Below are positions 35,763 to 43,930 of a DNA stretch of 47,510 bases, piece after piece. The notes beneath the pieces are model-generated. The model was given only the letters and a program-made list of their open reading frames with translations. It searched no databases and had not been told where the DNA came from. The DNA is taken from assembly GCA_900315675.1 (NCBI GenBank), contig OMZY01000028.1, forward strand, positions 1 to 47,510, written 5' to 3'. Within the stretch, counting starts at the first letter, position 1, and each line of letters begins with the position of its first letter. This DNA comes from an uncultured Eubacteriales bacterium (GTDB lineage Bacteria; Bacillota; Clostridia; Christensenellales; Aristaeellaceae). The translations under genes were made by a program, and so were the position numbers.

Positions 35763-36494
35763 ATGAAGAAATTGTTTTGTATCACTATTATTGTCGTTTT
35801 ACTGTCTTGTTTAACTGGAGGTTCAGCTGAGACAACAACTGCATCGCAAGCATTCTCAGTGCGAAATGGTATTGTATTCGGTATGACAAAGGAACAAGTA
35901 AAGGAAATTGAAAAAAACAATGGCATTATTTCGCTGAAAGAGCATGAAGGCTATAACGGCATGGATTTTTATGCTACTGTCGCCGGATATGATGACTGCC
36001 ATGTAGTATATACGTTCAACGAAAACAATGTGCTGAGTAAGATATCATATACTTGGGGAATACCTTCTGAGCAACCAGAGGAAGCACAGAAAGTGGAAGA
36101 GTGTTACAACACGACACATAACATATTTGATACACTAGCCGAATCATTAACTAGCAAATACAAACTAATAGGCGAATTGGAAAATGAGAAAGAATATTCT
36201 TTTGTTGACTTCGGTACATTGGTTAATGAATGCCTCTTCATGGAAGAGCAGACGGGCGGTATAATATTCAATGATTATAATGTTTATGGGTTTAAACAGT
36301 ATATTACACCGAGTGAAAGCGGCTATGTTGAGATAGGCATTGTAAATGAGAAACGTGATATGTATTTATTTGGTGATCTGTTTAATTTGTCGGCTACATG
36401 CTGCATAGTTTATACATATATACCAAAGGAACAATATGATGCTGTCATTCAAGAAGTGATTAATCTTAAGCAACAGCGTGAAAATGACTTGTAA
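35763..36494 (+). CDS. Secreted or lipid-anchored protein of unknown function
   Basis: 243 residues from ATG 35763, which has better RBS spacing than ATG 35754. The N-terminus (MKKLFCITIIVVLLSCLTGG) is a signal peptide with an LLSC lipobox, so a lipoprotein is likely. The mature part has a segment FGMTKEQVKEIEKNNG followed by a beta-rich region, in the style of small Gram-positive SmpA/BamE-like or DUF proteins that begin with 'G(M)TxEQV'. It is controlled from the XRE operator region. AT-rich. Confidence 0.65.
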   Translation: MKKLFCITIIVVLLSCLTGGSAETTTASQAFSVRNGIVFGMTKEQVKEIEKNNGIISLKEHEGYNGMDFYATVAGYDDCHVVYTFNENNVLSKISYTWGIPSEQPEEAQKVEECYNTTHNIFDTLAESLTSKYKLIGELENEKEYSFVDFGTLVNECLFMEEQTGGIIFNDYNVYGFKQYITPSESGYVEIGIVNEKRDMYLFGDLFNLSATCCIVYTYIPKEQYDAVIQEVINLKQQRENDL

Positions 36495-36510
36495 AAATAG
36501 TTGAAAAGAT

Positions 36511-36540
36511 GCGGGGCGGGATTTTTCCGCTCCGCTTTTG
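36511..36540 (+). terminator. Intrinsic terminator
   Basis: GCGGGGCGGGA paired with TCCGCTCCGC with wobble pairs, followed by TTTTG. Confidence 0.75.
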
Positions 36541-36572
36541 TGCGCTTTGTGAATGAATGGAGGAAATTTTGT

Positions 36573-36881
36573 ATGAGATATGGAGATATTGCGAATGAAC
36601 TGTATAGTATTGCCCATCAAATAACAAATCTGGCTGATACACTGAGCAAAATTGAAGCAGCAACGCCAGCAATTAACGGTCTAAACGATACAAGGTTGGC
36701 TAACAAACTGACACTGACTATTGCGGAAGCGTCAGAGGTATTATCTATATCAAAAGTGACCTTATATCAGCTTACGCATCGTGATGACTTCCCTAGCATC
36801 AGAATAGGGAAGAGGGTACTGATTCCGCGTGATAAACTGATAGAATGGATTAATACACATTGCAGAGATGTTTGGGGCTAA
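36573..36881 (+). CDS. Excisionase-like helix-turn-helix protein
   Basis: 102 residues from ATG 36573 behind GGAGG. The N-terminal half is helical (ANELYSIAHQITNLADTLSK); the C-terminal half is a MerR-like/HTH_17 domain (LTIAEASEVLSISKVTLYQL, then FPSIRIGKRVLIPRDKLIEW) as in excisionases. It could be the recombination directionality factor of element 1, although it lies 4.3 kb from the integrase, or a regulator of the defence genes that follow. Confidence 0.75.
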   Translation: MRYGDIANELYSIAHQITNLADTLSKIEAATPAINGLNDTRLANKLTLTIAEASEVLSISKVTLYQLTHRDDFPSIRIGKRVLIPRDKLIEWINTHCRDVWG

Positions 36882-37423
36882 AGTGCGGTGGTATTATATT
36901 TTTAGCTGAAGAAAAGACTGGGAGAGCTAGGATTGAGTATGGAGATTCGCTAAAAAACCAGTGTTTTCAACACTTTTAATGAAAGCACAAAGGCTGGAAA
37001 GAATGTTTTATTGGCATAAAAACAGATTTTTATAAACGTTAAAAACGGGATATTTGCAAAGAAACGTTGATGGTAGGAAAATAAAGTAAGGCTCATTACA
37101 TAATAAAATCAATGAAAACTTGTAATTATACGTAAATTTGTGTGCTGTTTTTTGCGTGATGGCTTGATAGAGCAATAGGACTATGATATGCTGTTGCAAG
37201 AGTTTAGTGAGATATAAGGGATAACAATATCGTCGTAGAAAAGATAATGACAATTGGAATCAGATGGAGATTTACCAGATGTCCGATGAATTTTGATGAA
37301 TACACCTGAAAAAACAAAGTCATAATTGGTTTTGTTTTAGATAGTTTATCTGTTATCAATGATGATATTGACGAACTGTCATTAATGTGTTTATCCATCC
37401 ATAAGAGAAATGAGGGGATTCTA
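36882..37423. other. AT-rich gap upstream of the Thoeris genes
   Basis: About 540 bases without a credible gene. A weak hairpin AGTGTT/AACACT followed by TTTAAT (36960-36977) may end the HTH gene. Near the right end TTGACG (37366-37371) with TTATCC after 17 bases is a possible promoter for the defence genes, placing the transcript start near 37400. Minus-strand frames here are hydrophobic but lack starts and RBS. Confidence 0.45.
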
Positions 37424-38848
37424 TTGTCGATAAGCAAAGAAGAACTGATCAGAAATTATGCGAAAGCTATACGTGAGGGTAATGCTGCTATCTTTGGAGG
37501 TGCGGGACTTTCTCGACCCTCTGGCTTTGTGGATTGGAAAGGTTTGCTTCGACCATTAGCTTCTGATATTGGATTAGATGTTGAAAAAGAAAAAGATCTG
37601 CTTTCTGTTGCTCAGTTCTATAAAAACCAAAGAAGGACGAGAACTGAAGTAAGTCAAAGAATCCTTGATGCTTTTTCATCGGATGTTCGGATAAATGAAA
37701 ACATCCAGATTATATCTCGCTTACCAATATTTACATACTGGACAACGAACTATGATGAATTATTGGAAAAGGGTATACGAGAAGCAAACAGGAATCCTGA
37801 TGTCAAATCGGAAACTGATCAGCTTTCAACCATGAAGCGTGATAGAGATGCAATCGTGTATAAAATGCATGGGGATGTTAATCATCCTGCTAAAGCTGTA
37901 TTAACTAAGGAAGACTATGAGCTGTATGAGTATAAACGTCCTTTGTTTCGCACAGCACTGAAAGGCGATTTGGTTTCAAAAGTTTTCCTTTTTATCGGGT
38001 TTAGCTTTGAAGACCCTAATTTGGACTATGTATTAGGCCAAATTCACTCTCTCCTTGGTGAAAATACTCCTAGTCACTATTGTTTCTCTAAACGGGTTCA
38101 AGAGGAGGATTTCGGTGACCCCAAAGAATACGGGTATTATATAGCAAGGCAGGATATGCAAGAAGAGAATCTCAGGAATTATGGTATTCAAACGGTTTTT
38201 GTGGATTCTTATAGTGAGATAACAGCCATTCTCCGAGAAATTGAGAGAGTATCAAAATTATATAATGTGTTCATTTCAGGAAGTGCTGATGAGTACCCTT
38301 CTTCGTGGAATAAAAACCAGGCTGAAGAGTTGGCAGGAAAGCTTGCGGGTGCTTTGGTATACGAGGATTGCCGTGTATCATCTGGATATGGATTGGGGTT
38401 AGGGTCAGCCATTATCAACGGAGCACTTGATGTTATCTACAGCGATAAATACAGACATATCGATGAACATTTATGTCTACGACCATTCCCACAAAACATT
38501 TCTGACCCGAAGGAAAGGGAAAAAAGATGGAAGAAGTACCGTGAGGACATCATTGATGAAACTGGTATCTCGATTTTCATGTTTGGAAATAAAAAGGATG
38601 CTACTTCCGGCAAAATAGTTATAGCTGATGGATGCCTTGAGGAATTTAGAATTGCCAAAGAAAAAGGTAATATTATTATTCCAATAGGTAGCACTGGATA
38701 TGCTGCAAAGATTATATGGGATGAAGTTAAAAACGATATATCGAATTATCAATACCTTTCTGATGCGATTGATAAATTAGGAGAAGAAACCAATGTTGAT
38801 ACCATAATATCAATTATCATGGAGATTGTGAAAAAACAACATAATTAA
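37424..38848 (+). CDS. thsA: Thoeris defence effector ThsA (SIR2-SLOG NADase)
   Basis: 474 residues from TTG 37424, which has GAGGGGA six bases upstream and matches the Bacillus cereus ThsA start and length (476); ATG 37385 is the alternative. The N-terminal SIR2 domain has FGGAGLSRPSG and the catalytic pair N109 (YWTTNYDELL) and H149 (VYKMHGDV). The C-terminal SLOG domain from about residue 278 (YNVFISGSADEYPSSW, SSGYGLGLGSAIINGAL) binds the TIR-made signal. On infection it degrades NAD+ and kills or halts the cell. Similarity to ThsA runs throughout, including LRPFPQ and GSTGYAAK. Codon use is more AT-rich than the chromosome. Confidence 0.93.
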   Translation: MSISKEELIRNYAKAIREGNAAIFGGAGLSRPSGFVDWKGLLRPLASDIGLDVEKEKDLLSVAQFYKNQRRTRTEVSQRILDAFSSDVRINENIQIISRLPIFTYWTTNYDELLEKGIREANRNPDVKSETDQLSTMKRDRDAIVYKMHGDVNHPAKAVLTKEDYELYEYKRPLFRTALKGDLVSKVFLFIGFSFEDPNLDYVLGQIHSLLGENTPSHYCFSKRVQEEDFGDPKEYGYYIARQDMQEENLRNYGIQTVFVDSYSEITAILREIERVSKLYNVFISGSADEYPSSWNKNQAEELAGKLAGALVYEDCRVSSGYGLGLGSAIINGALDVIYSDKYRHIDEHLCLRPFPQNISDPKEREKRWKKYREDIIDETGISIFMFGNKKDATSGKIVIADGCLEEFRIAKEKGNIIIPIGSTGYAAKIIWDEVKNDISNYQYLSDAIDKLGEETNVDTIISIIMEIVKKQHN

Positions 38849-38861
38849 GGAGGAAAAGCTA

Positions 38862-39359
38862 ATGGCGAAACGACAAGTGTTTTTTAGCTTCGAGTATTTG
38901 AAGGATGCTTGGAGAGCATCTCAGGTTCGAAATATGGGGAAAGTAAGTGATTCATCGACTTTTTCAGATAACGATTGGGAAGAAGTTAAAGAAAAAAGCG
39001 ACAGGGAAATTAAAGCATGGATTGATAGTCAAATGGCTAAGCGGTCATGTATTGTTGTTTTAATTGGAGAAACAACATCTTCGCGCAAATGGGTAAAATA
39101 TGAAATCGAAAAAGCGTATGAACTCGATAAAGGAATTGTAGGCATTTATATACACAAGCTCAAAAACGAAAATGGAAATCAAACAAACAAGGGTCCTAAT
39201 CCGTTTTATTCTGTATATACTAATGATGGCGAGCGACTATCTAGATATGTTGCTTGTTTTGATTCGGATTACCAATCGAGCAAATTTGTTTATGAAGATA
39301 TCTCAGATAATATTGAAGACTTGATTGAGTATGCTTTGAATAATAAAGCCCCGCAGTGA
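38862..39359 (+). CDS. thsB: Thoeris TIR protein ThsB (first copy)
   Basis: 165 residues, RBS AAGGAGGA. TIR-like fold of the ThsB type: MAKRQVFFSFEYLKDAWRAS, the WEEVKEKSD segment, SCIVVLIGETTSSRKWVKYE with the probable catalytic Glu E81, and GIVGIYIHKLKNENG. ThsB senses phage and makes a cyclic ADP-ribose isomer from NAD+, which activates ThsA. It follows thsA by 13 bases. Confidence 0.92.
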   Translation: MAKRQVFFSFEYLKDAWRASQVRNMGKVSDSSTFSDNDWEEVKEKSDREIKAWIDSQMAKRSCIVVLIGETTSSRKWVKYEIEKAYELDKGIVGIYIHKLKNENGNQTNKGPNPFYSVYTNDGERLSRYVACFDSDYQSSKFVYEDISDNIEDLIEYALNNKAPQ

Positions 39360-39369
39360 GGAGCGTATC

Positions 39370-39963
39370 ATGGCAAAGAATGTATTTATTTCATTTAGAT
39401 ATAGTGATGGAAACAGATATAAAGATTACTTATCAAAGCTCTTTGATAGGAATAATGATACTATCGATTATTCGGAGGATGTGGATCGTTCGCGGATGTC
39501 GGATATTACAATCCAAGCATATTTATATGGGAAACTTCGCAGAGCCAGCGTTACGATTATCCTATTAACACCATCGGCAATTAATCACAGAAAAAACTGG
39601 ATGGGAAACTATGATGATTGGATGTATGACGAAATAAGATACTCTCTTGAAAACAGAGAAGGAAATCGCACAAAAGGTCTTGTAGCAGTATATACGCCAG
39701 AGGCAGCGAACCTACTTGTAAATATTGAACCCTCTGGAACGATAGCTGTAAATAATGTTGACAATTTGTTCAGAAAAAACATGATGAATGTTAAATCACA
39801 ATACAAAACAAATCCTAATCCTGGTTTGTTTGATAGGGATTATGATTCTTATTGTTCATTGATTAGATGGGATGATTTTGTTGCTAACATTGGGAAATAT
39901 ATAGATATCGCATCGCAAAAGCGAGACAGTATTTATAAATACGATATTACAAAAAGGCTATGA
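39370..39963 (+). CDS. thsB: Thoeris TIR protein ThsB (second copy, divergent)
   Basis: 197 residues, RBS GAGGAG directly after the first thsB. A second TIR-like protein (MAKNVFISFRYSDGNRYKDY) with ASVTIILLTPSAINHRKNWM and probable catalytic Glu E88 in DDWMYDEIRYSL. It is only distantly similar to the first copy, so it is not a recent duplicate. Thoeris loci with several ThsB are known; each TIR recognises different phages. It is longer at the C-terminus than the first copy. Confidence 0.88.
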   Translation: MAKNVFISFRYSDGNRYKDYLSKLFDRNNDTIDYSEDVDRSRMSDITIQAYLYGKLRRASVTIILLTPSAINHRKNWMGNYDDWMYDEIRYSLENREGNRTKGLVAVYTPEAANLLVNIEPSGTIAVNNVDNLFRKNMMNVKSQYKTNPNPGLFDRDYDSYCSLIRWDDFVANIGKYIDIASQKRDSIYKYDITKRL

Positions 39964-39994
39964 AATGTGCCTTGAATATAAGGAGAACTGCATT

Positions 39995-40441
39995 ATGACA
40001 GTGACAAGAGCAGGAGAAATATGGAACTACAGCAAAAGTGAAACCGAAAGATTAAATAAAATGTTGTCGGAGATGCCTGAGAGATTTCCAAGGGTAGCAG
40101 GACACATTACTATTCCTGATGATTCTCCCAAAATCTTTGTACCTGATTACCGGAGCAGGAATAACAAAGGATATGCTTATCGCTATATTCTAAATGCGAT
40201 AGGGACAAATTGTTTGTTATATCCGGAAACAATAGGGATAAATGACGCTATCCTAAGAGCCTATCTCGAAGAATTGTTGGAGCACAATGAAATAAGAAGA
40301 GTCGATCCACAATCAGAATCGTGGAATACAACGGATTTTATAGTGCGTCGTAATAGGTTATGGGTAAGGAAAACGTCTGAAGAGCAAAGAAAGTATGTAG
40401 CGAAATTGGTTAAAGATTTTCATCCTATTGATATCTTATAA
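39995..40441 (+). CDS. Unrecognised fourth gene of the Thoeris island
   Basis: 148 residues from ATG 39995 (MTVTRAGEIWNYSKSETERL) with AAGGAG nine bases upstream; an in-frame start at 39965 lacks an RBS. The gene follows the second thsB by 31 bases on the same strand with similar AT-rich codon use. Soluble, no membrane segment, no Cys motif. It has blocks SKSETERLNKMLSEMPERFP, NAIGTNCLLYPETIGINDAI and ETERL-type helices, and the C-terminal YVAKLVKDFHPIDIL. I recognise no family. It may be a Thoeris accessory protein, a regulator, or an unrelated passenger next to the att site. Confidence 0.75.
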   Translation: MTVTRAGEIWNYSKSETERLNKMLSEMPERFPRVAGHITIPDDSPKIFVPDYRSRNNKGYAYRYILNAIGTNCLLYPETIGINDAILRAYLEELLEHNEIRRVDPQSESWNTTDFIVRRNRLWVRKTSEEQRKYVAKLVKDFHPIDIL

Positions 40442-40602
40442 TTTCTACATAATCACCTGCAGCATACCGCAGTCTCCGTACCACTACCAGGATTGATTGG
40501 TGTTTTTTATCGTTTAGTGTTCTTGTTCAATATGGTTTTTAATTGGTAACCGGATTGTCCATTTTTGAGTGTTCTTTTTTGGCATTAATCACTCCCTCAG
40601 AA
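40442..40602. other. Right end of element 1, non-coding
   Basis: 161 AT-rich bases between the last gene and the att copy. No gene, no clear terminator. Probably contains integrase arm sites; none could be defined. Confidence 0.4.
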
Positions 40603-40623
40603 TTCAAGTCCTGTTTCCCGCAC
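40603..40623 (+). repeat. Attachment site copy 2 (junction of elements 1 and 2)
   Basis: 21 bases identical to 31014-31034, followed by CA, so the original CACCA tRNA end is preserved here. No tRNA body precedes it (AGAA instead of the T-arm 5' strand). It is the right end of element 1 and the left end of element 2. Confidence 0.93.
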
Positions 40624-40626
40624 CAC

Positions 40627-40662
40627 AGAACCCTTGATTTTTCAAGGGTTCTGCTTCTTTTT
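40627..40662 (+). terminator. Terminator after att copy 2 (original tRNA terminator)
   Basis: Perfect 11-bp stem AGAACCCTTGA/TCAAGGGTTCT (40627-40637 with 40642-40652), TTTT loop, then GCTTCTTTTT. Confidence 0.9.
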
Positions 40663-40680
40663 GGCGGCCTTCCACCCCAA

Positions 40681-40713
40681 CCCCACCCCAACGGACCTGA
40701 TATTGGGGTGGGG
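40681..40713. repeat. Inverted repeat between att and integrase
   Basis: Perfect 11-bp arms CCCCACCCCAA (40681-40691) and TTGGGGTGGGG (40703-40713). No T-run on either side. Could be a protein-binding site near att or a weak minus-strand terminator for the integrase. Confidence 0.6.
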
Positions 40714-40773
40714 CTATAGGGCTATACGCCATGGGTCATGGTTGGGTGAAATTTTCTATTATTGTTCATCGTT

Positions 40774-41839
40774 TTACAACCCGGCGATGAACTTTTCCAT
40801 GCGGTTCGCGCTTTCCTTCTGCATGGTAGCGGTGACGTGTGCGTAGCGATCCAGTGTGAATGCCGAGGAGTAATGCCCGGCGTTCTGCTGGATCGTTTTT
40901 ACGTCATCCCCCGCCATAATGGAACTGGTCATCCCCCGCCATAATGGAACTGACCACATAAGTGTGTCTCAGATCGTGGAAGCGATGGGCGTCGATGCCC
41001 GCTGCCACCAGGATCTTGTGAAGAATCTTCCATGCGGTCGGCTGGGACAGGTGGCTGCCATCCGAATGTGTGAACACCAGGTTGGGAAAGCCGCCATCGT
41101 TCCATGCCGGCCCCAGCGCTTTCCGCTGTGCTTCCTGCTCTTCCTTGTGCTTCTTCAGCACCTGGAAAACCGTAGGAGCGGGAGCGATGGTGCGGGGCTT
41201 GCTGTTCTTCAGTGTCGCAAACCGGAAAACTTCGCCTTTCTTTCTCGGCTGGGCCAGCTGTTTGGTGACCCGGATCAGCCCGTTCTCAAAATCCACGCAA
41301 TCCCAGGTCAGCCCCAGCAGCTCGCCGGACCGCAATCCGGTAAAGATTGCGGTCACGATGAGCGCCTCGTGTTCATGACCTTTCAGAAAGGCCAGCAGCT
41401 TGGACAGCTCCGGTGTATCCAGCGGATGAATTTCCGCCTGTTCGATCCGGGGCAGGATGCAGTTATCCGACGGATTCTTGCTGAGATAACCGATCTTCAC
41501 AGCCACATCCAGTGCCTTATGCAGGCAGCCGTGGATGTTCTTGATGGATTTCGGACTGAGGCCTTCCTCCCGCTTCCGGTTGTACAGACGCTGAATCATG
41601 GGCGTCCGGAGCGCTGACAGTTTGACGTCTCCGAGGGCAGGGACGATGTGTACCCGGATTTGCATTTCGTAGGTATCCGCAGTGCCCAGCTTCACATTTC
41701 CCAGGTAATCCCGATGCCACATCGACTGGGTTCGCCCGTAGACCGAACGCCGTTTCCCATCGGCACAGTATCGGGCCTCCCAGCTTCCGTCGGCACGTTT
41801 TCGAATCGTTCCTTCGCCGTTAGCACGCTTTCTTGCCAT
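40774..41839 (-). pseudogene. int: Tyrosine integrase of element 2, frameshifted by a 25-bp duplication
   Basis: From ATG 41839 (MARKRANGEGTIRKRADGSW, an AP2-like arm-binding domain) the frame runs through FTGLRSGELLGLTW and HDLRHTYVVSSIMAGDD, then leaves frame and stops at 40904. The rest, including GHYSSAFTLDRYAHV with the catalytic Tyr, continues in another frame to 40774. The cause is a perfect tandem duplication of 25 bp at 40903-40952; removing one copy leaves 1041 bases, exactly 347 codons. In addition, after YGRTQ the protein goes directly to SMWHRDYL, about 30 residues shorter than in the element 1 integrase, so part of the core-binding domain is missing. Excision by this enzyme is unlikely. 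Confidence 0.9.
40903..40952. repeat. Perfect 25-bp tandem duplication in the integrase
   Basis: Two identical 25-base units at 40903-40927 and 40928-40952 (unit begins GTCATCCCCCGCCATAATGG). The length is not a multiple of three, so the integrase frame is broken; loss of one unit would restore it. Confidence 0.95.
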
Positions 41840-42143
41840 TGCTTTCTCCTTTCGACAGCCAATCCAGGAGAGCCTGACGGGCAATCACGATCTTTTTGCC
41901 AGCATGTATGCTCGGAATCTGATTCTCCCGAATAAGTTGATACATCGTTGGCCTGCTGATACCGATCAGCTCCGCTGCTTCCCGGACGGACAATGTCATC
42001 TTCGTGCCCGGCGATGATTGCTGAGGTATGCTGTTTTCAAGGTGCTCCGGCTCCTGCGGAGCCGCGGTGCTGTCCAGCCTGCGGAGAACCTCGTCCACAA
42101 CCTGGTGTACCTGCGCTTCAGTATAAAGCCTGTTTCTTATCAT
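41820..42143 (-). CDS. xis: Excisionase (MerR-like HTH)
   Basis: 107 residues from ATG 42143 with AAAGGAT upstream. The C-terminal half is an HTH_17/excisionase domain (LSVREAAELIGISRPTMYQL, then IPSIHAGKKIVIARQALLDW). The N-terminal half looks like a helical extension (EAQVHQVVDEVLRRLD). Its end overlaps the integrase start by 20 bases, the usual xis-int coupling. It still looks intact even though the integrase is broken. Confidence 0.88.
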   Translation of the reverse strand: MIRNRLYTEAQVHQVVDEVLRRLDSTAAPQEPEHLENSIPQQSSPGTKMTLSVREAAELIGISRPTMYQLIRENQIPSIHAGKKIVIARQALLDWLSKGESNGKKAC

Positions 42144-42499
42144 GGCAATATCCTTTCATGCTTTAAAGTGATGCAAAGTTGTAAACTTTCTCTTTGCGGT
42201 TGCCTCTGACCGTTTGTTACCGGTTAAAGCCCCGTTTTTGACGGGGACGATATATTTATCCTCCACCTTCAAAACTGCTCATTTTCGTGTCTGAAACCCC
42301 TTGAAAAATAAGGAGTTTTACTTTCCTAAAGTGTTACAAATCGGTAACAAGTCACGTTTGATTTTCATGAAAAGGCTGCAATGCATAAAGCACTTTTTCC
42401 TCGTTTTGATGCGTCCGTGCGTCCGGTGAGCGGGATCCTTTCGTATCTCTGCTGTCTGTTTTCGGACGCATGGACGCTTTGCTTAGGGGAAAAGTTGTT
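42144..42499. other. Gap between xis and helicase gene with inverted repeats
   Basis: 356 bases without a gene. Contains: CCCCGT/ACGGGG (42230-42246), a possible minus-strand terminator of the helicase gene; three copies of TGTTAC (42215, 42332, and inverted at 42344-42349), the last two forming a palindrome with a six-base spacer; and a 15-bp inverted repeat with one mismatch (42411-42425 GCGTCCGTGCGTCCG with 42463-42477). Repeats next to a replication gene suggest an origin or regulator-binding region. Confidence 0.5.
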
Positions 42500-43930
42500 T
42501 TATGATTCTCTGAACGGATTGTCTTCAGGATCGACTTTCTGCCAGCCTCCTGGTGTCAATCCTGACAGATGAACCAGCGAGCCAATTCCCTTGAAGCCAC
42601 GGACTTCCCGACCTGCGCTGTTGGTGAGATGGGTGGTGTAGCGAATGCCAATCTTCTCCTCGTTAGCGCTCAGATATTCCACAAACGTCTTTCGCTTCAT
42701 GGGCGGATAGGCGTTCTCGTCGCACCAGGTACAGTACACGGCGTACAGATCCTTGGAGCTGATGGAACGTTCCGGATCACGGACAATGTATCCCTTCGAC
42801 TCCAGGAACAGCTCGATGTTGTTGGCGTCCTTCTTCACCATCTCCCGGTTCAGCCTGGCCCGACCGCTCTCTGTGAATTGGAAGTTGTTTTTCACCAGTC
42901 GCAGCAATCCCGCCAACGCCCAGAGAAGGATGCCTTCCATTTCTTCACAAAGCTTTTCCGAAAGGTTGGGATCATCAATTCTGTTCGGCGGCTTTCGCTT
43001 CGTCGTCAGGATCAGCTGCCGGCGGAAGAACCCATCGCTGCGGTCATAGAGGGAAACCAGATCGCCGTTGGAGAAGGCCAGAATGCGGGCATACATGAAT
43101 CCCTGATAGCTCTGCTTGCCCTTTCGCTCCAAGTCCATTTTCCCCTTCGCCGTGACAATCGCTTTGATGTAATTCGTCTGTTTCAGTGCTTCCAGCCGCA
43201 TGTCATCGTCGATCATCAGGTGAATGTGTTCCAGGTCGGCACGGGCGAAGGGATTTTCAGAAATTTTTCCGACGCTTCCGTCCTTCGCGTTCGGGCCGAA
43301 CAACCGGGACAGCACATGGCCGATCTGGCTCTTGCCTTCGCCGCCGCTGCCCTTGATCACCATCATCTTCTGTCCGGCATTGCTGGGGATCAGGCAGTAC
43401 CCGATGAATTCCTGAAGCGTGGGAATGTCCTCCGGCCAGAAAAGATCTGACAGAAATTTCAGCCAGCGCTCCGGCTTGTTCGTCTTCGGATTGAACCGAA
43501 CAGGGAACCGGCTGCGGACAATTTCATTTTTCGTTTCGCTGAAGCTACCATCCAGAAACACTGTTCCATTCTGAACATGAACCCGATCAGTCTGCGGTGG
43601 CAAGCCTGTCACCTGGGCTTTGATGCGAAGATCCTTTACAATGTCATCCACTTTTTTGCTCACGCCGGTGACCACGAAACGTTCCACCATCTGATAGATG
43701 ACAGCGCGCAATGCATTCTCATCCGTCACCTTTCCTTCTGTGGAGAAGAAAGAGTTTTCTGTGTATGCCAGCCGATGCTTTTTCAGAAACTCCCGGCAGA
43801 AGATTGGTTCATTGATGGTTTTGCCGGTGAACCACTCCGGCCACCAGGCTTCTCTGACAGTTTTCTTCTTCTCGGACTTTTCGTTTTCTTCACATGCTAT
43901 TTCATTTGTCTGTTTTTCGTTTTTCCTCAT
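42500..43930 (-). CDS. P4/D5-type replicative helicase (phage/plasmid primase family)
   Basis: 476 residues. A charged N-terminus (KQTNEIACEENEKSEKKK), a D5_N region around 60-160 and an SF3-type ATPase with Walker A GSGGEGKSQ (near residue 200), Walker B around HLMIDDDM and sensor AFSNGD. The C-terminal part has a winged-helix-like region. No primase (CHC2 or AEP) domain is seen, so it is the helicase half only. It probably supports autonomous replication of the excised element. RBS AGGAGAG before ATG 43930. Confidence 0.88.
   Translation of the reverse strand: MRKNEKQTNEIACEENEKSEKKKTVREAWWPEWFTGKTINEPIFCREFLKKHRLAYTENSFFSTEGKVTDENALRAVIYQMVERFVVTGVSKKVDDIVKDLRIKAQVTGLPPQTDRVHVQNGTVFLDGSFSETKNEIVRSRFPVRFNPKTNKPERWLKFLSDLFWPEDIPTLQEFIGYCLIPSNAGQKMMVIKGSGGEGKSQIGHVLSRLFGPNAKDGSVGKISENPFARADLEHIHLMIDDDMRLEALKQTNYIKAIVTAKGKMDLERKGKQSYQGFMYARILAFSNGDLVSLYDRSDGFFRRQLILTTKRKPPNRIDDPNLSEKLCEEMEGILLWALAGLLRLVKNNFQFTESGRARLNREMVKKDANNIELFLESKGYIVRDPERSISSKDLYAVYCTWCDENAYPPMKRKTFVEYLSANEEKIGIRYTTHLTNSAGREVRGFKGIGSLVHLSGLTPGGWQKVDPEDNPFRES

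Larger units (their letters stand above)
31014..40623. mobile_element. Integrative element 1 in tRNA-Leu, carrying Thoeris defence
   Basis: A 9.6-kb segment flanked by perfect 21-bp direct repeats of the tRNA-Leu end. Its base composition is markedly more AT-rich than the chromosome to the left, lowest in the Thoeris region. It holds an integrase at the tRNA side, an ArdC-like protein, small hypothetical genes, a serine recombinase, an XRE regulator, an excisionase-like HTH protein, and a four-gene defence island at the far end. No relaxase or replication gene is present, so transfer would need help, possibly from element 2 in the same site. Confidence 0.88.

Noticed and set aside
37204-37437. 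77-aa hydrophobic minus-strand frame before thsA
   Set aside because: AT-rich gap yields hydrophobic codons by chance; no RBS and it overlaps the thsA start and possible promoter.
40903-40927. Programmed frameshift site in integrase 2
   Set aside because: No slippery heptamer or downstream structure; an exact tandem duplication explains the frame break.
40774-40959. Separate small gene downstream of integrase 2
   Set aside because: It is the C-terminal part of the integrase, displaced by the 25-bp duplication; removing one copy joins the frames exactly.
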